This document shows positions 42,684 to 51,534 of a stretch of DNA of 64,000 nt, piece after piece. Source of the DNA: ZC4RG30 sp046347045. GTDB lineage: Bacteria > Pseudomonadota > Gammaproteobacteria > Steroidobacterales > Steroidobacteraceae. The stretch covers positions 74,406 to 138,405 of the forward strand of contig JAXMGX010000014.1 in NCBI GenBank assembly GCA_046347045.1. The letters are read 5' to 3'. The notes under the pieces are model-generated. The model saw only the letters and a list, made by a program, of their open reading frames with translations. It searched no databases and was not told where the DNA came from. The translations under genes and the position numbers were made by a program. Each line of letters begins with the position of its first letter. Positions within the stretch are counted from its first letter, which is position 1.

Positions 42684-45600
42684 TCAACACGCCGTGGCGA
42701 GATTCCGGCATGCTGGATAGCGGGCCAGCAGGCTGCGCAGGACACCATTGGTCCAGCCAAAGCCGTCCTGCAACGGATACTCGCCACCGCGGGCAGCGGC
42801 ATCACCGCTGACGTCGTACTTCTCCACCAGGCGCCCGGTCGCGCGGTAGTGCGTGACATTCTCCCGGATCCAGCGCTGCGCAATGTCCCGCGCGAGCGCT
42901 GCGTATCTGTAGTTCGCAAGACCCTCGATGGCAATCCATTGCAGCGGCGCCCAGCCGTTCGGGGCGTCCCACTGCTGCCCTGTCCTCTGGGTGGTCGTCG
43001 CAAGTCCATCCGGCTCCAGCAGCGTCGACTGGACCGTGCGTGCGACCGCCCGCGCCTGCGCGGCCGTGGCAACCCGGAAATAGAGTGGATACAGCGTCGC
43101 GGCGGTCACATTGCCGGTGAGCCGGCCTTCGCTCCACAGCAGGTCGCCGAAGGCGCGCTGGCGCCAGTCCCACAGGTGCCTGCGCATCGCGTCGCGCCGC
43201 TGCCGCGCCCTGCTCGTGAATTCGGCCGCGCTCTTCCCGTCACCCTGCACCCGGTAGGCCCGGGCCAGAACGTCTTCGAGGTGATACAGGAGGCTGTTGA
43301 GGTCGACCGGCACGATTTCGACGGTGCGAATGGTGGCCAGCGTGCGTCCGTCCGCGAGCCAGCGCGAACTGAAGTCCCAGCCGCTTTCGGCCGCCGCGCG
43401 CAGGTTCCTGTATACCTCGGCCTCGTTGCGGCCGGAAACTCGGGCCGTCTCGCGGTCCTCGCGATAGGACTCCTCGCGCGGCGTGTCCTTGTCGTCCCAA
43501 TAGCGGTTCAGCAAGGCGCCATCCGCAAGCCTCACGACGCGACGATGCGCCGTACCGGGCCGGAGCGACGATGCGCCCTCCATCCAGAACTCGTACTCCC
43601 GCCGCAATTGCGGCAGGAATCTCGAAAGTGTCGAAGGCCCGTCCCTGGCCGCGAGCAGATCGACCATCGCCGCGAAGAACGGCGGTTGCGACCGGCTGAG
43701 GTAATAGCTGCGGTTGCCATTCGGGATGTGTCCGTAGCGATCGATCAGCGCCGCGAAATCGCGCACCAGATCGACGGCCAGATCGTGACGGCCGCTCTGT
43801 TCCAGGCCGAGCATGGTGAAGTACGAATCCCAGTAGTAGATCTCGCGAAAGCGCCCGCCCGGTACCACGTATCGAAAGGGAAGCGGCAGCAGCGAGGAAT
43901 TCGGCGGCGGGTTGTCGGGCGGCCTGGCCAGCACATTCCAGAGCGCATCGATGTGCTGCTCGACGGGACGCCGGTCGATATCTTCCGGTTCGACCGGCCC
44001 GGACCGGGGGGCGTCGAAGCGCGCCTCCACGAACGCCTTCAGGTCGAAACCCGGCTCCGCCGAAAGCTTCCGGTACTGCTCCATGATCTCGTCGGCCGGC
44101 GCGCGCGGCACGGCATCGACGAACGTCTTGCCATCGTCATAGACGCGCTCGAGCTGGACGCGCTCGAAGAGCCCGGGATAGGTCTCCGCGGGCGTCCTCG
44201 GCGCGCCACCGGCCGCCGCCGGGGGGGACACCGGGATGGCCAGGTAGACAGAACTCCACAATTGCGCGGCGTTGGACTCATCGGCATCACCCGCGCGCTG
44301 TCCGAATGGCACGGCATGAAAGCGGCCCGCGTCGTAGCGCCAGGACCAGAGCTCCGAGGTGCGAAGTTCCCGCGTGCCCTGGATGATTTCGCCCAACCGG
44401 GCGCGCGCCGTGCGCAGCTGCGCGAGCACCGGCGCCGGCAGGTCGCTGCGCGCCAGCTGGCGCTCGAGTCCGGCTGCCAGCAGAGCCTGCTGCCACGACC
44501 ATGTCACCGTGCCATGGTAGGCATTGCGATCGAAAGCGCGCCGCACTGCTTCACTGGCGTGCACCGGATTGGCCACCAGCAACCCGGCGTCCGTCACCAG
44601 CCCCGCCGGGAAGGGTCGCATGATGCTCGCGACGACCTGCGCCAGCATCCCGGCCGGCGGATCCTGCAGGAACAGCGCGAATGACACGTCCGAGTGAAGG
44701 ACCGGAATCGGCTTGCCTCGTGCATCGAGCGCAAGCGCGAAGAAGGTGAGCGGACCGGAGTCGCTGGACTCGCGGGCGGTTGCGCCGCCGAGCTGCAACT
44801 CGGCGGCATAGGCCTCCACTTCGGCGCGTGCCCGCTGCCCGTCGATGCGCACCTCGAACAGCCGCGGCGCCTCGCGGCTCCATGTGGCGGCCATGCTGCC
44901 GGCTTGTGCGAGCAGCGCTCGCTGCGCGCTCGACAGGTACCGGTCCAGAATACCGGCTCGAACGATGGCAGCAATCGCGTTCGCCGCGGCGGGCACGAAC
45001 ACGGCATTGACATCGTACGGATAGCGGCCTGATGCCAGGCCCTGCTCGCTGTCGCGCCAGTTGCCGACGTTGAAGCCGGTTTTCAACGACACCAGGTTGC
45101 CCGGGATCGGCTGATCGGCGAACGCCTTGGCCGCCTGCACCACGAAGACGAAGTTGCGCGCGAGTGCCGAACCGATGCGTTCGCCACCCGGCAAGGCGCC
45201 CGCAAGAAACTCCGCGGCGCGCGCCCGGTTCGAGGACTGACCGAGCAGGTAGCCGGCCGCCAGCGGGGCCAGCAGGAAATCATCGTCGATCATCTTGTAG
45301 TCGTAGATCGGCGCCGCGCTCGCGCCACCACCTTCGCGAAGGTGGCGCAGCACCGCGAATTCCCCGATGTCCTCCTCGTGCGCGACCTCGCCATTGGGGG
45401 CAAGGCGCTGCAGCACGGCCGTAATGCCGCTCTCGATCGCAGGCGGCTGCAGCACCGGCCGCAGCAGCTGCAATGACAACAGCGTGTCGCGGCCGAAGTA
45501 GGTATCGAATCGCCAGGAGCCGGCGAGGAACTTCTCGCGGTAACTCAGGAACCCCAGCACATCGCGGCTGCGCGGATCGTCGTTGGCGTCCTTTGTCAGC

Positions 45601-46253
45601 AGCTCGCCGGTGCCCAGTGGAGTCAATGGGGTCTCGCCGGTCAGGGCGGTGATCCGCAGTCGCAGCGGGCCGGCTGCGTTCAACGCCTCCAGTCGCAGGG
45701 GCGAACCGCTGCCGCCGCCGACGCGCCCGTTCTCGGCGGCGATCGAGAGAGAGTAGCCTGCGGCTCCGTCGATCCGTGCCCGGGCCCACTCGACGCCCTG
45801 GCCCGATACGCTGGCGGCCGCGCGCAGTTGCTCCGGGTAGGCGCCAGTGGCCTGGAAGTCCCGCAATGAGCGCACGCTGCCAAGCAGCGCATCGCGGATC
45901 GCCAGTGGCGCATCGACGGTGGCTGCGACGACGACACCATGCAGCCTGCGGCCCTGCGGATCATCGCGGCTGACGGGCTCGACGCTGTCGACCCGCCAAT
46001 TCACCGGCGTCGCGGAACGCCCGAACCAGAGGCCGACACCGCTGTTGCCTGCCGGAAAGGCAACGAGCAACCGCGGCGCCGTGCCGCCGGTCACGACCAC
46101 GTGTGCCGCGACCGGACCGCTGCGATACAGGAAGTTCTGTACCCGCCCCTCGGTAATCGACAGCCGCAGGACATCGGGCGCAGCGGCCTTCGCGGCGAGG
46201 ACGACCAGCGTCATCGCCACGAAGGCCAGGACCCTGCCTGCCGGATTGCGCAT
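42684..46253 (-). CDS. Exported bidomain glycosidase: (alpha/alpha)6-type N-terminal region fused to GH37 trehalase
   Basis: 1189 residues from ATG 46253, with a signal peptide (LAFVAMTLVVLAAKAAA). The C-terminal 500 residues are a full GH37 trehalase. Signature 1 PGGRFREIYYWDSY is at 798-811 and signature 2 QWDAPNGWAP at 1094-1103. The general acid Asp is in ESGWDFSSRW (D960) and the general base Glu in RGGEYPLQDGFGWTNG (E1158), by analogy to E. coli TreA. Residues about 25-675 are a separate region resembling glycogen-debranching/GH15-like toroids: WRFDTYFGRDTLLSLQLL (247-264), NWRDSEQGL (398-406), YHGTVTWSWQQALLAAGL (579-596). Ordinary trehalases are 540-570 residues long, so this one is doubled. 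It lies 31 bp after the TonB receptor gene and is likely in the same operon, with a periplasmic product. Confidence 0.93.
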   Translation of the reverse strand: MRNPAGRVLAFVAMTLVVLAAKAAAPDVLRLSITEGRVQNFLYRSGPVAAHVVVTGGTAPRLLVAFPAGNSGVGLWFGRSATPVNWRVDSVEPVSRDDPQGRRLHGVVVAATVDAPLAIRDALLGSVRSLRDFQATGAYPEQLRAAASVSGQGVEWARARIDGAAGYSLSIAAENGRVGGGSGSPLRLEALNAAGPLRLRITALTGETPLTPLGTGELLTKDANDDPRSRDVLGFLSYREKFLAGSWRFDTYFGRDTLLSLQLLRPVLQPPAIESGITAVLQRLAPNGEVAHEEDIGEFAVLRHLREGGGASAAPIYDYKMIDDDFLLAPLAAGYLLGQSSNRARAAEFLAGALPGGERIGSALARNFVFVVQAAKAFADQPIPGNLVSLKTGFNVGNWRDSEQGLASGRYPYDVNAVFVPAAANAIAAIVRAGILDRYLSSAQRALLAQAGSMAATWSREAPRLFEVRIDGQRARAEVEAYAAELQLGGATARESSDSGPLTFFALALDARGKPIPVLHSDVSFALFLQDPPAGMLAQVVASIMRPFPAGLVTDAGLLVANPVHASEAVRRAFDRNAYHGTVTWSWQQALLAAGLERQLARSDLPAPVLAQLRTARARLGEIIQGTRELRTSELWSWRYDAGRFHAVPFGQRAGDADESNAAQLWSSVYLAIPVSPPAAAGGAPRTPAETYPGLFERVQLERVYDDGKTFVDAVPRAPADEIMEQYRKLSAEPGFDLKAFVEARFDAPRSGPVEPEDIDRRPVEQHIDALWNVLARPPDNPPPNSSLLPLPFRYVVPGGRFREIYYWDSYFTMLGLEQSGRHDLAVDLVRDFAALIDRYGHIPNGNRSYYLSRSQPPFFAAMVDLLAARDGPSTLSRFLPQLRREYEFWMEGASSLRPGTAHRRVVRLADGALLNRYWDDKDTPREESYREDRETARVSGRNEAEVYRNLRAAAESGWDFSSRWLADGRTLATIRTVEIVPVDLNSLLYHLEDVLARAYRVQGDGKSAAEFTSRARQRRDAMRRHLWDWRQRAFGDLLWSEGRLTGNVTAATLYPLYFRVATAAQARAVARTVQSTLLEPDGLATTTQRTGQQWDAPNGWAPLQWIAIEGLANYRYAALARDIAQRWIRENVTHYRATGRLVEKYDVSGDAAARGGEYPLQDGFGWTNGVLRSLLARYPACRNLATAC

Positions 46254-46284
46254 GGGTTTCCCGCGCGCCCTGAGCGGCAACCGC

Positions 46285-48672
46285 CTAGAACCGGTATCCA
46301 ACGCTGAGCTCGAAACTCCTCGGCATGATGTAGCGCCCGTTGGGGGCGAGGATCGACCGTGGATCGCTTTCGGTCAGCGCCTGCTTGTCGGTGATGTTGT
46401 CCCCCGAAAGCTGGACGGTGAACGCCTCGTTCACGCGCATGATGACGCCCAGGTCGATCTTCTCGTAGCCCTTCAGGACGTTGACGTTCTGCGCCTCGCC
46501 GTACCGGTCGTCGACAGCAGTGAACGTTCCGTAGATCGTGCCATCGAAATTGCCCGCCCTGAAGTCATAGGCCGGGGTCACGCGCAGCTGCCAGCCCGGC
46601 TGCCGTTCGGTCTTGTTGCCATTGATGTGTTCGGTATCGACGCCGCTGACCACCTTGATCTTGGAGTGCAGTATCGTTCCGTTCAGCGACACGGAGAACC
46701 CGGTATCCGTGCGCCAGATGGCATCGACCTCCACGCCGCTGGAGTTCTGCGCAGTCAATATGGCGTTGCCGCCAAACACGAAGTTGACCACGCGCGGATC
46801 GACCTTGGTATAGAACCCCGTCGCATAGAGGCTGAGGTTCCTGGTTCCCCACTTGAAGCCGGCCTCATACTGATCGATGTCCTGGACCAGGTCGTTGCCG
46901 CTCGCCAACGCCGCACGGCCGTCCCGGTATTCGTCGAACCCGGGCATCTTGTGGCCCCTGCTGACTCGGCCGAAGACGCCCATCTCCTTGGTGAACATGT
47001 AGTTGAGACCTGCCGTCCACGACACCTCGTTGTCCTTGGTCGACGTACCGAAATCGATGCGACCGTCGCTGCCGTCGTCCACCTGGAAGTTGATCTTGTA
47101 GTTCTCGAATCGCACGCCGAGGTCAGCCCGCAACTGTTCGGTCAGGTTGTACGTCATGGCCGCATACAGCGCCCGCGCCGTGGCGTCGCCATTCTCGGTG
47201 GGGTCGTAGTTGAAGCCGCAGCTGTCGACCGTCGGCGCATTGCAGGCGATGCCAGTGACCACTTCACCACCCTGCTCGACGACCTGGTACTTGGAATTGC
47301 CCAGAGCCCAGGTGTCGTCGCTGGATGCACTGGAGGTGTAGAAGCCGAAAGTCGCCGATCCGCGGTCGAAGGTGCTGGTCAGGCTGATGTCGTTGGTGAA
47401 GGCCTTGAGCGCCTTGCGCACTTCCCAGGCGCCGAACTGCTGGATGTATTCGTTGCTGCCGATCGCACGCCCGGTCACGGCCCCCCTGATGGGACCGTTG
47501 ACCACGGCACGCGGATCGGCCGCGGGATTGGCCAGCAATGCGCCAACGCGCACGGCGCCACCGTCCGGAACCAGGCCGACCGTGTCGGCGTGGCCGCGGG
47601 TGAAGCCGAAACGGTCGGCGAGTTGCCACTGGTCGCCGAGGTCCAGCGTCACCGAGCCGCCGGTCATCGAGCCTATCCAGCCACGGCCCTCGTCCATGTC
47701 GAGCGTCTTGATGGTCGGATGGGCGGCAGCCGGGTCACCGCCATTGGGAAACGCCGCAGTGGCATTGGTCGTGATGATCTGCTGCAGCCGGTTCATCGCG
47801 CCGAGCTGGTTGTACTTCGAATCCACGCCCGGCACGTTGAGCGCCACCGGCAGGTACCACTGGCCGACATCGTTCGTCTGCCGGTGGAAGAGATTGATCT
47901 TGCCCTTGTCGAATACCCGGGTGAGATAGACGGTGAACTGCTGGCCCTCGTCGGAGTTGTAGCCCGCGTCACGCAATCCCGGCGAACTGCTGAGGTAGCC
48001 GCCGACCATGTAGTAGAAATCGTCGGCGATCTCGCCACTCATGTAGCCGTCGAAGCGGCGCAGGTTGTAGTCGGAGGTCGTGTACTTGACGAAGCCTTCG
48101 GTCTCGGCCTTGCCCTCCCGCAACAGGAAGTTGGTGGTCAGGCCCGGCTGGCCATTCGAAAACACCGGATTGGGACCACCCCGCAGCGCTTCCATCCTGA
48201 GGACGGTCTCGTCCAGGCGGAACAGCGTCGTGTTCTCCATGAACGACAGGGTCGGGATGGGAAATATCGGCGCACCGTTCACCTGCACCGTCAGGTACGG
48301 CGCGTCGCCACCGCCGGGGAAGCCGCGCACCATGACATTTGCGCCGGCGACGCCTCCCGAACTCTCGGACCAGACGCCCGGCACCAGCCGCAGCAGGTCT
48401 GCAGTGCTCTGCGGCGAGAACTTCGTGATCTCCTGGTCACTGACGGTCGTGATGGCGAAGCTTGCTTCGAGCTTGCGCACCTCGGCGCCGGCCGCCGTTC
48501 CGGTGACGACGACTTCCTCGAGAAGTTCGTCCGCAGGCTGAGTCTCGCTCTGCTGACCCTGAGCGGCAGGCACCACGAACAACACACTTGTGATGGTTGC
48601 TACGACCCGAATCGCGGCGGCCAGCAAGCCGCCAGATCGGACATCAATTCGGCCATTGATAGTCGATGACAT
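46285..48672 (-). CDS. TonB-dependent outer-membrane receptor
   Basis: 795 residues. A signal peptide (AAAIRVVATITSVLFVVPAAQG) is followed by a TonB-box-like DELLEEVVVTG, a plug domain (DLLRLVPGVWSESSGG, NVMVRGFPGGGDAPYL) and a 22-strand-type barrel ending in an aromatic Phe (SFELSVGYRF). ATG at 48672 has GGAGGA eight bases upstream and is preferred to a TTG two codons earlier. The neighbouring exported trehalase, sugar MFS transporter and LacI regulator suggest the ligand is trehalose or a trehalose-containing oligosaccharide; this is inference. Its promoter overlaps a LacI-type operator. Confidence 0.95.
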   Translation of the reverse strand: MSSTINGRIDVRSGGLLAAAIRVVATITSVLFVVPAAQGQQSETQPADELLEEVVVTGTAAGAEVRKLEASFAITTVSDQEITKFSPQSTADLLRLVPGVWSESSGGVAGANVMVRGFPGGGDAPYLTVQVNGAPIFPIPTLSFMENTTLFRLDETVLRMEALRGGPNPVFSNGQPGLTTNFLLREGKAETEGFVKYTTSDYNLRRFDGYMSGEIADDFYYMVGGYLSSSPGLRDAGYNSDEGQQFTVYLTRVFDKGKINLFHRQTNDVGQWYLPVALNVPGVDSKYNQLGAMNRLQQIITTNATAAFPNGGDPAAAHPTIKTLDMDEGRGWIGSMTGGSVTLDLGDQWQLADRFGFTRGHADTVGLVPDGGAVRVGALLANPAADPRAVVNGPIRGAVTGRAIGSNEYIQQFGAWEVRKALKAFTNDISLTSTFDRGSATFGFYTSSASSDDTWALGNSKYQVVEQGGEVVTGIACNAPTVDSCGFNYDPTENGDATARALYAAMTYNLTEQLRADLGVRFENYKINFQVDDGSDGRIDFGTSTKDNEVSWTAGLNYMFTKEMGVFGRVSRGHKMPGFDEYRDGRAALASGNDLVQDIDQYEAGFKWGTRNLSLYATGFYTKVDPRVVNFVFGGNAILTAQNSSGVEVDAIWRTDTGFSVSLNGTILHSKIKVVSGVDTEHINGNKTERQPGWQLRVTPAYDFRAGNFDGTIYGTFTAVDDRYGEAQNVNVLKGYEKIDLGVIMRVNEAFTVQLSGDNITDKQALTESDPRSILAPNGRYIMPRSFELSVGYRF

Positions 48673-48740
48673 GCGCAATCCTCCCGAAGTTTTTTAGTTC
48701 AACTTGGTCATCCCCCCGCGGACATCCCCCTTGCGCCAAA

Positions 48741-48756
48741 ATGACAGCGTTGTCTT
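48741..48756 (-). promoter_or_regulatory. LacI-type operator O1 at the TonB-receptor promoter
   Basis: Read on the minus strand it is AAGACAACGCTGTCAT. The core GACAACGCTGTC is a 10-of-12 palindrome around a central CG, the form of LacI-family operators. It overlaps the last three bases of the -10 element and the expected transcription start, so binding should repress. It matches operator O2 at 15 of 16 positions. Confidence 0.7.
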
Positions 48757-48782
48757 CTAGCATCGCACCCAGCCCCTGTCAA
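48754..48782 (-). promoter_or_regulatory. Sigma70 promoter of the TonB receptor-trehalase operon
   Basis: On the minus strand a perfect TTGACA (48782 down to 48777), a 17-bp spacer and TAGAAG (48759 to 48754, 4 of 6 consensus bases) form a good promoter. The start is expected near 48747, inside operator O1, with a leader of about 75 nt carrying GGAGGA before the ATG. Confidence 0.65.
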
Positions 48783-48952
48783 ACCAGATCGCATGACCGT
48801 TGCGTCGACACGACGGTTTCCATCAACCTTCGCGATGGATGCGGAAAATGCCTTCAGAATGCCTGCTGCCAGAGCAGCTACCTGGCCTGGGACAATGCGC
48901 CGTCAATGACTGACGCATCATCAATTACCGGGATTGCCATGAGCATCCAGGC

Positions 48953-48968
48953 AAGACAACGCTATCAT
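48953..48968 (+). promoter_or_regulatory. LacI-type operator O2 upstream of the regulator gene
   Basis: AAGACAACGCTATCAT differs from O1 (read on the other strand) at a single base. It lies 43 bp before the lacI-type GTG start. Its right half contains TATCAT, a possible -10 for the regulator, though the -35 position (TGAGCA, 48940-48945) is weak. It implies autoregulation and, with O1 212 bp away, possible DNA looping. Confidence 0.65.
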
Positions 48969-49011
48969 CCGGATGCGGCGGGGGCCGTATCGCAGGCATT
49001 GCGAAGGAACC

Positions 49012-50139
49012 GTGGCAAGAGAGAGTTGCGTGACCAGAATCCCTGTCGAGCGTGCAAGAAGGCCTGGGCGCCGCAAGCCGGGGCGGCCTTCTTCCGTACC
49101 GAAGCGCCGCCCCCACACCATCACCGACGTGGCCGACCGGGCCGGCGTTGCGATCAAGACGGTCTCGCGCGTCCTGAACCGCGAACCCAGCGTACGTCCC
49201 GAAACCCTGCACCGCGTGCAGCAGGCGATTCGCGAACTCAACTACCGGCCGAATCCGTCGGCGCGCAACCTGGCAAGCGCGCGCGAGCACCTGATAGCCA
49301 TCCTGTACAACAATCCCAGCGCCAATTACGTTGTCAGCGTCCTGGAGGGCGTGCTCGCCGCCTGCGAAGCGGAACATCACGGCGTACTGTTGCAGCCCTG
49401 CGAAACGGGCGGCGCGCGCCTGATCGACCAGATCCATGATCTGCTGAACCAGCGCCGGGCGCGCGGCCTGGTGCTGACCCCGCCACTGTGCGACGACCGC
49501 GCGCTGCTGGACATGCTCGACGCCGAGCAGATCGACTACGCCTCCATCGCGCCGGGCGACGAGCAGCGTGGCAGACCGTTCGTGGCCATCGACGACGAAA
49601 AGGCAAGCCGTGACCTGACGGAATACCTGATCTCCCGTGCGCATCGACGCATCGGCTTCATCAAAGGACACCCTCTGCATGGCGCTGCTGCGAAGCGGCT
49701 TCTCGGCTACCAGGCCGCGCTGCGCGAGCACGGCATCCCGCCCGACGAAAGCCTGATCGCAAGCGGCAATTTTTCTTTCGAATCGGGCGTCGAATGCGCG
49801 CGCCGGCTGCTCAGCCTGCGTCATGCGCCGTCGGCAATCTTCGCCGCCAACGACGACATGGCGGCCGGCGTCATGCATGCCGCATACGAGAACGGCCTCG
49901 AGATCCCGCGCGAACTGTCGGTCGTCGGCTTCGACGACTCGCCGACGGCGCGCTATGTCTACCCAACATTGACCACGGTTCGGCAGCCCGTCAGGGCCAT
50001 GGCACATGCGGCGGTGGATTGCCTGATGCGCTCCATACGCCAGCGCTCCGGGCGCGGCGACGCGACGCCTGTCAGCCAGCGCTTCGACTACGATCTGGTC
50101 ATCCGCGATTCGGTGTCGGTAGCGAAAACCGGTGCCTGA
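49012..50139 (+). CDS. LacI-family transcriptional regulator
   Basis: 375 residues from GTG 49012, chosen because GAAGGA lies just upstream; GTG 49030 is an alternative start. A basic N-terminal tail (RRPGRRKPGRPSSVPKRRP) precedes the LacI helix-turn-helix TITDVADRAGVAIKTVSRVLN with the hinge helix YRPNPSARNLAS. The remainder is a periplasmic-binding-protein-like effector domain (LIAILYNNPSANYVVSVLEGV ... IFAANDDMAAGVMHAAYENG ... LSVVGFDDSP). It is divergent from the TonB receptor-trehalase genes and followed after 79 bp by the sugar transporter, so it is most likely the local repressor, responding to a sugar inducer. Confidence 0.93.
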   Translation: MARESCVTRIPVERARRPGRRKPGRPSSVPKRRPHTITDVADRAGVAIKTVSRVLNREPSVRPETLHRVQQAIRELNYRPNPSARNLASAREHLIAILYNNPSANYVVSVLEGVLAACEAEHHGVLLQPCETGGARLIDQIHDLLNQRRARGLVLTPPLCDDRALLDMLDAEQIDYASIAPGDEQRGRPFVAIDDEKASRDLTEYLISRAHRRIGFIKGHPLHGAAAKRLLGYQAALREHGIPPDESLIASGNFSFESGVECARRLLSLRHAPSAIFAANDDMAAGVMHAAYENGLEIPRELSVVGFDDSPTARYVYPTLTTVRQPVRAMAHAAVDCLMRSIRQRSGRGDATPVSQRFDYDLVIRDSVSVAKTGA

Positions 50140-50218
50140 GGATTCAAGTCAGTAGCAGCCTTCTTCTGCCAGAACCCTGCCTCGTCAACAGAACTGATTC
50201 CGGACATTCGGGGAGCAC

Positions 50219-51505
50219 ATGGAAAACCTCTCACACGCGGCCAAGCATGACGCACCTACGGTCAACGCCCCCGGCCTCTCCAACTTCGTCTTCGCCCTGT
50301 TCTTCATCTTCGGCGGCATCACCAGCCTCAACGATGTGATCATCCCGAAGCTCAAGGAGCTGTTCACGCTCAGCTATTTCGAGGCCATGCTGGTGCAGTC
50401 GGCGTTCTTCGCCGCCTACTTCATCGTTTCGCTGCCGGGGGCAGCGCTGGTCAAGCGCATCGGCTACATGCGCGGCGCGGTGGCGGGCCTGCTGCTGATG
50501 ATGACCGGCTGCCTGCTCTTCATCGTTGCGTCGAACAGCGCGCGCTTCGGAGTTTTCCTGGGCGCACTGTTCGTGCTGGCCAGCGGCATCACCATCGTGC
50601 AGGTGGTGGCCAATCCGCTGATCTCGATGCTGGGGCCCTGGCGCACGGTGCACAGCCGGCTCACCTTCGCGCAGGCCTTCAATTCGCTGGGAACCACGGT
50701 CTTCCCGTACTTCGGATCGATCATCATCCTGGGGTCGCTGGCCTCGGTGAATGCTGCGTCGCTCACGGGCACCGCACTCGAGATCTATCGTCAGCAGGAA
50801 ACCCAGGCCATCGTGAAGGCATACCTGGGCCTTGCGGCGGCACTGTTCGTGGTGGCGGCGGCGGTGTGGATGTTCCGCAACCGCCTGAAGGGCGAAATCC
50901 ATTCCAGCGGCGCCATGCTCTCGGGCTTCTCGCTGCTGTCACGGCCGCGCTTTGCCTACGGTACTGCTTCCATCTTCCTTTACGTGGGCGCAGAGGTGGC
51001 CATCGGCTCGCTGATCGTGAACTACCTGATGCAGGGCCATGTGCTCGGGCTTCCCGAACAGGCTGCCGGCAAGATGATTCCGTTTTACTGGGGCGGCGCG
51101 CTGCTGGGTCGGTTCATCGGCTCGGCCGTGCTGCGCCTCGTCAGCCCCGGCAAGGTGCTGGCCTGCGTGGCCACCGGCGCCATCGCCCTGCTGGCGATAT
51201 CAGCCAACAGCACCGGCCACCTGGCCGCGTATTCGCTGCTGGCGATCGGCCTGATGAACTCCATCATGTTCCCCACCATCTTCAGCCTGGCCTGCGAGGG
51301 GCTGGGATCACGCGCCGCGGATGGTTCCGGCGTGATCTGCATGGCCATCGTGGGTGGTGCGCTGGTGCCGCCACTCACCGGGCATCTGGCCGATGTGAGC
51401 GGCAGCCTCGCCTTCGCGCTGTGGCTGCCTGCGCTGTGCTATCTGCTGATCGCCGGATTCGGCATCTTCGCCCGGCGGCCGGCGCCACGCAGCACCAGCC
51501 TGTAG
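50219..51505 (+). CDS. Sugar MFS transporter, FucP/GluP (glucose/galactose) family
   Basis: 428 residues with about 12 membrane helices. The N-terminus NFVFALFFIFGGITSLNDVIIPKLKELFTLSYFEAMLVQSAFF is the hallmark of the FHS (fucose-galactose-glucose:H+ symporter) family, and GITIVQVVANPLISMLGP and FNSLGTTVFPYFGS are its conserved cytoplasmic-loop segments. In gammaproteobacterial sugar-utilisation loci this type imports glucose or galactose by proton symport. GGGGAG sits 5 bases before ATG 50219. Next to a periplasmic trehalase it would take up the released glucose. It converges on grxD with a 29-bp gap holding a 5-bp stem (51512-51527). Confidence 0.93.
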   Translation: MENLSHAAKHDAPTVNAPGLSNFVFALFFIFGGITSLNDVIIPKLKELFTLSYFEAMLVQSAFFAAYFIVSLPGAALVKRIGYMRGAVAGLLLMMTGCLLFIVASNSARFGVFLGALFVLASGITIVQVVANPLISMLGPWRTVHSRLTFAQAFNSLGTTVFPYFGSIIILGSLASVNAASLTGTALEIYRQQETQAIVKAYLGLAAALFVVAAAVWMFRNRLKGEIHSSGAMLSGFSLLSRPRFAYGTASIFLYVGAEVAIGSLIVNYLMQGHVLGLPEQAAGKMIPFYWGGALLGRFIGSAVLRLVSPGKVLACVATGAIALLAISANSTGHLAAYSLLAIGLMNSIMFPTIFSLACEGLGSRAADGSGVICMAIVGGALVPPLTGHLADVSGSLAFALWLPALCYLLIAGFGIFARRPAPRSTSL

Positions 51506-51534
51506 ATCGGGCGCTCGAAGGTGAGCGTCGCGTC

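Larger units (their letters stand above)
48673..49011. other. Divergent regulatory region between TonB receptor and LacI genes
   Basis: A 339-bp non-coding stretch, the longest in the window. It contains a promoter for the receptor, two operator-like palindromes in opposite orientation 212 bp apart, and ribosome-binding sites for both genes. Its base composition is less GC-rich than the flanking genes. I found no convincing small gene in it. Confidence 0.7.

Noticed and set aside
50140..50218. Looked for a third LacI-type operator before the sugar transporter
   Set aside because: No match to the 16-bp consensus was found in the 79-bp gap; the transporter is probably expressed from the regulator's promoter.
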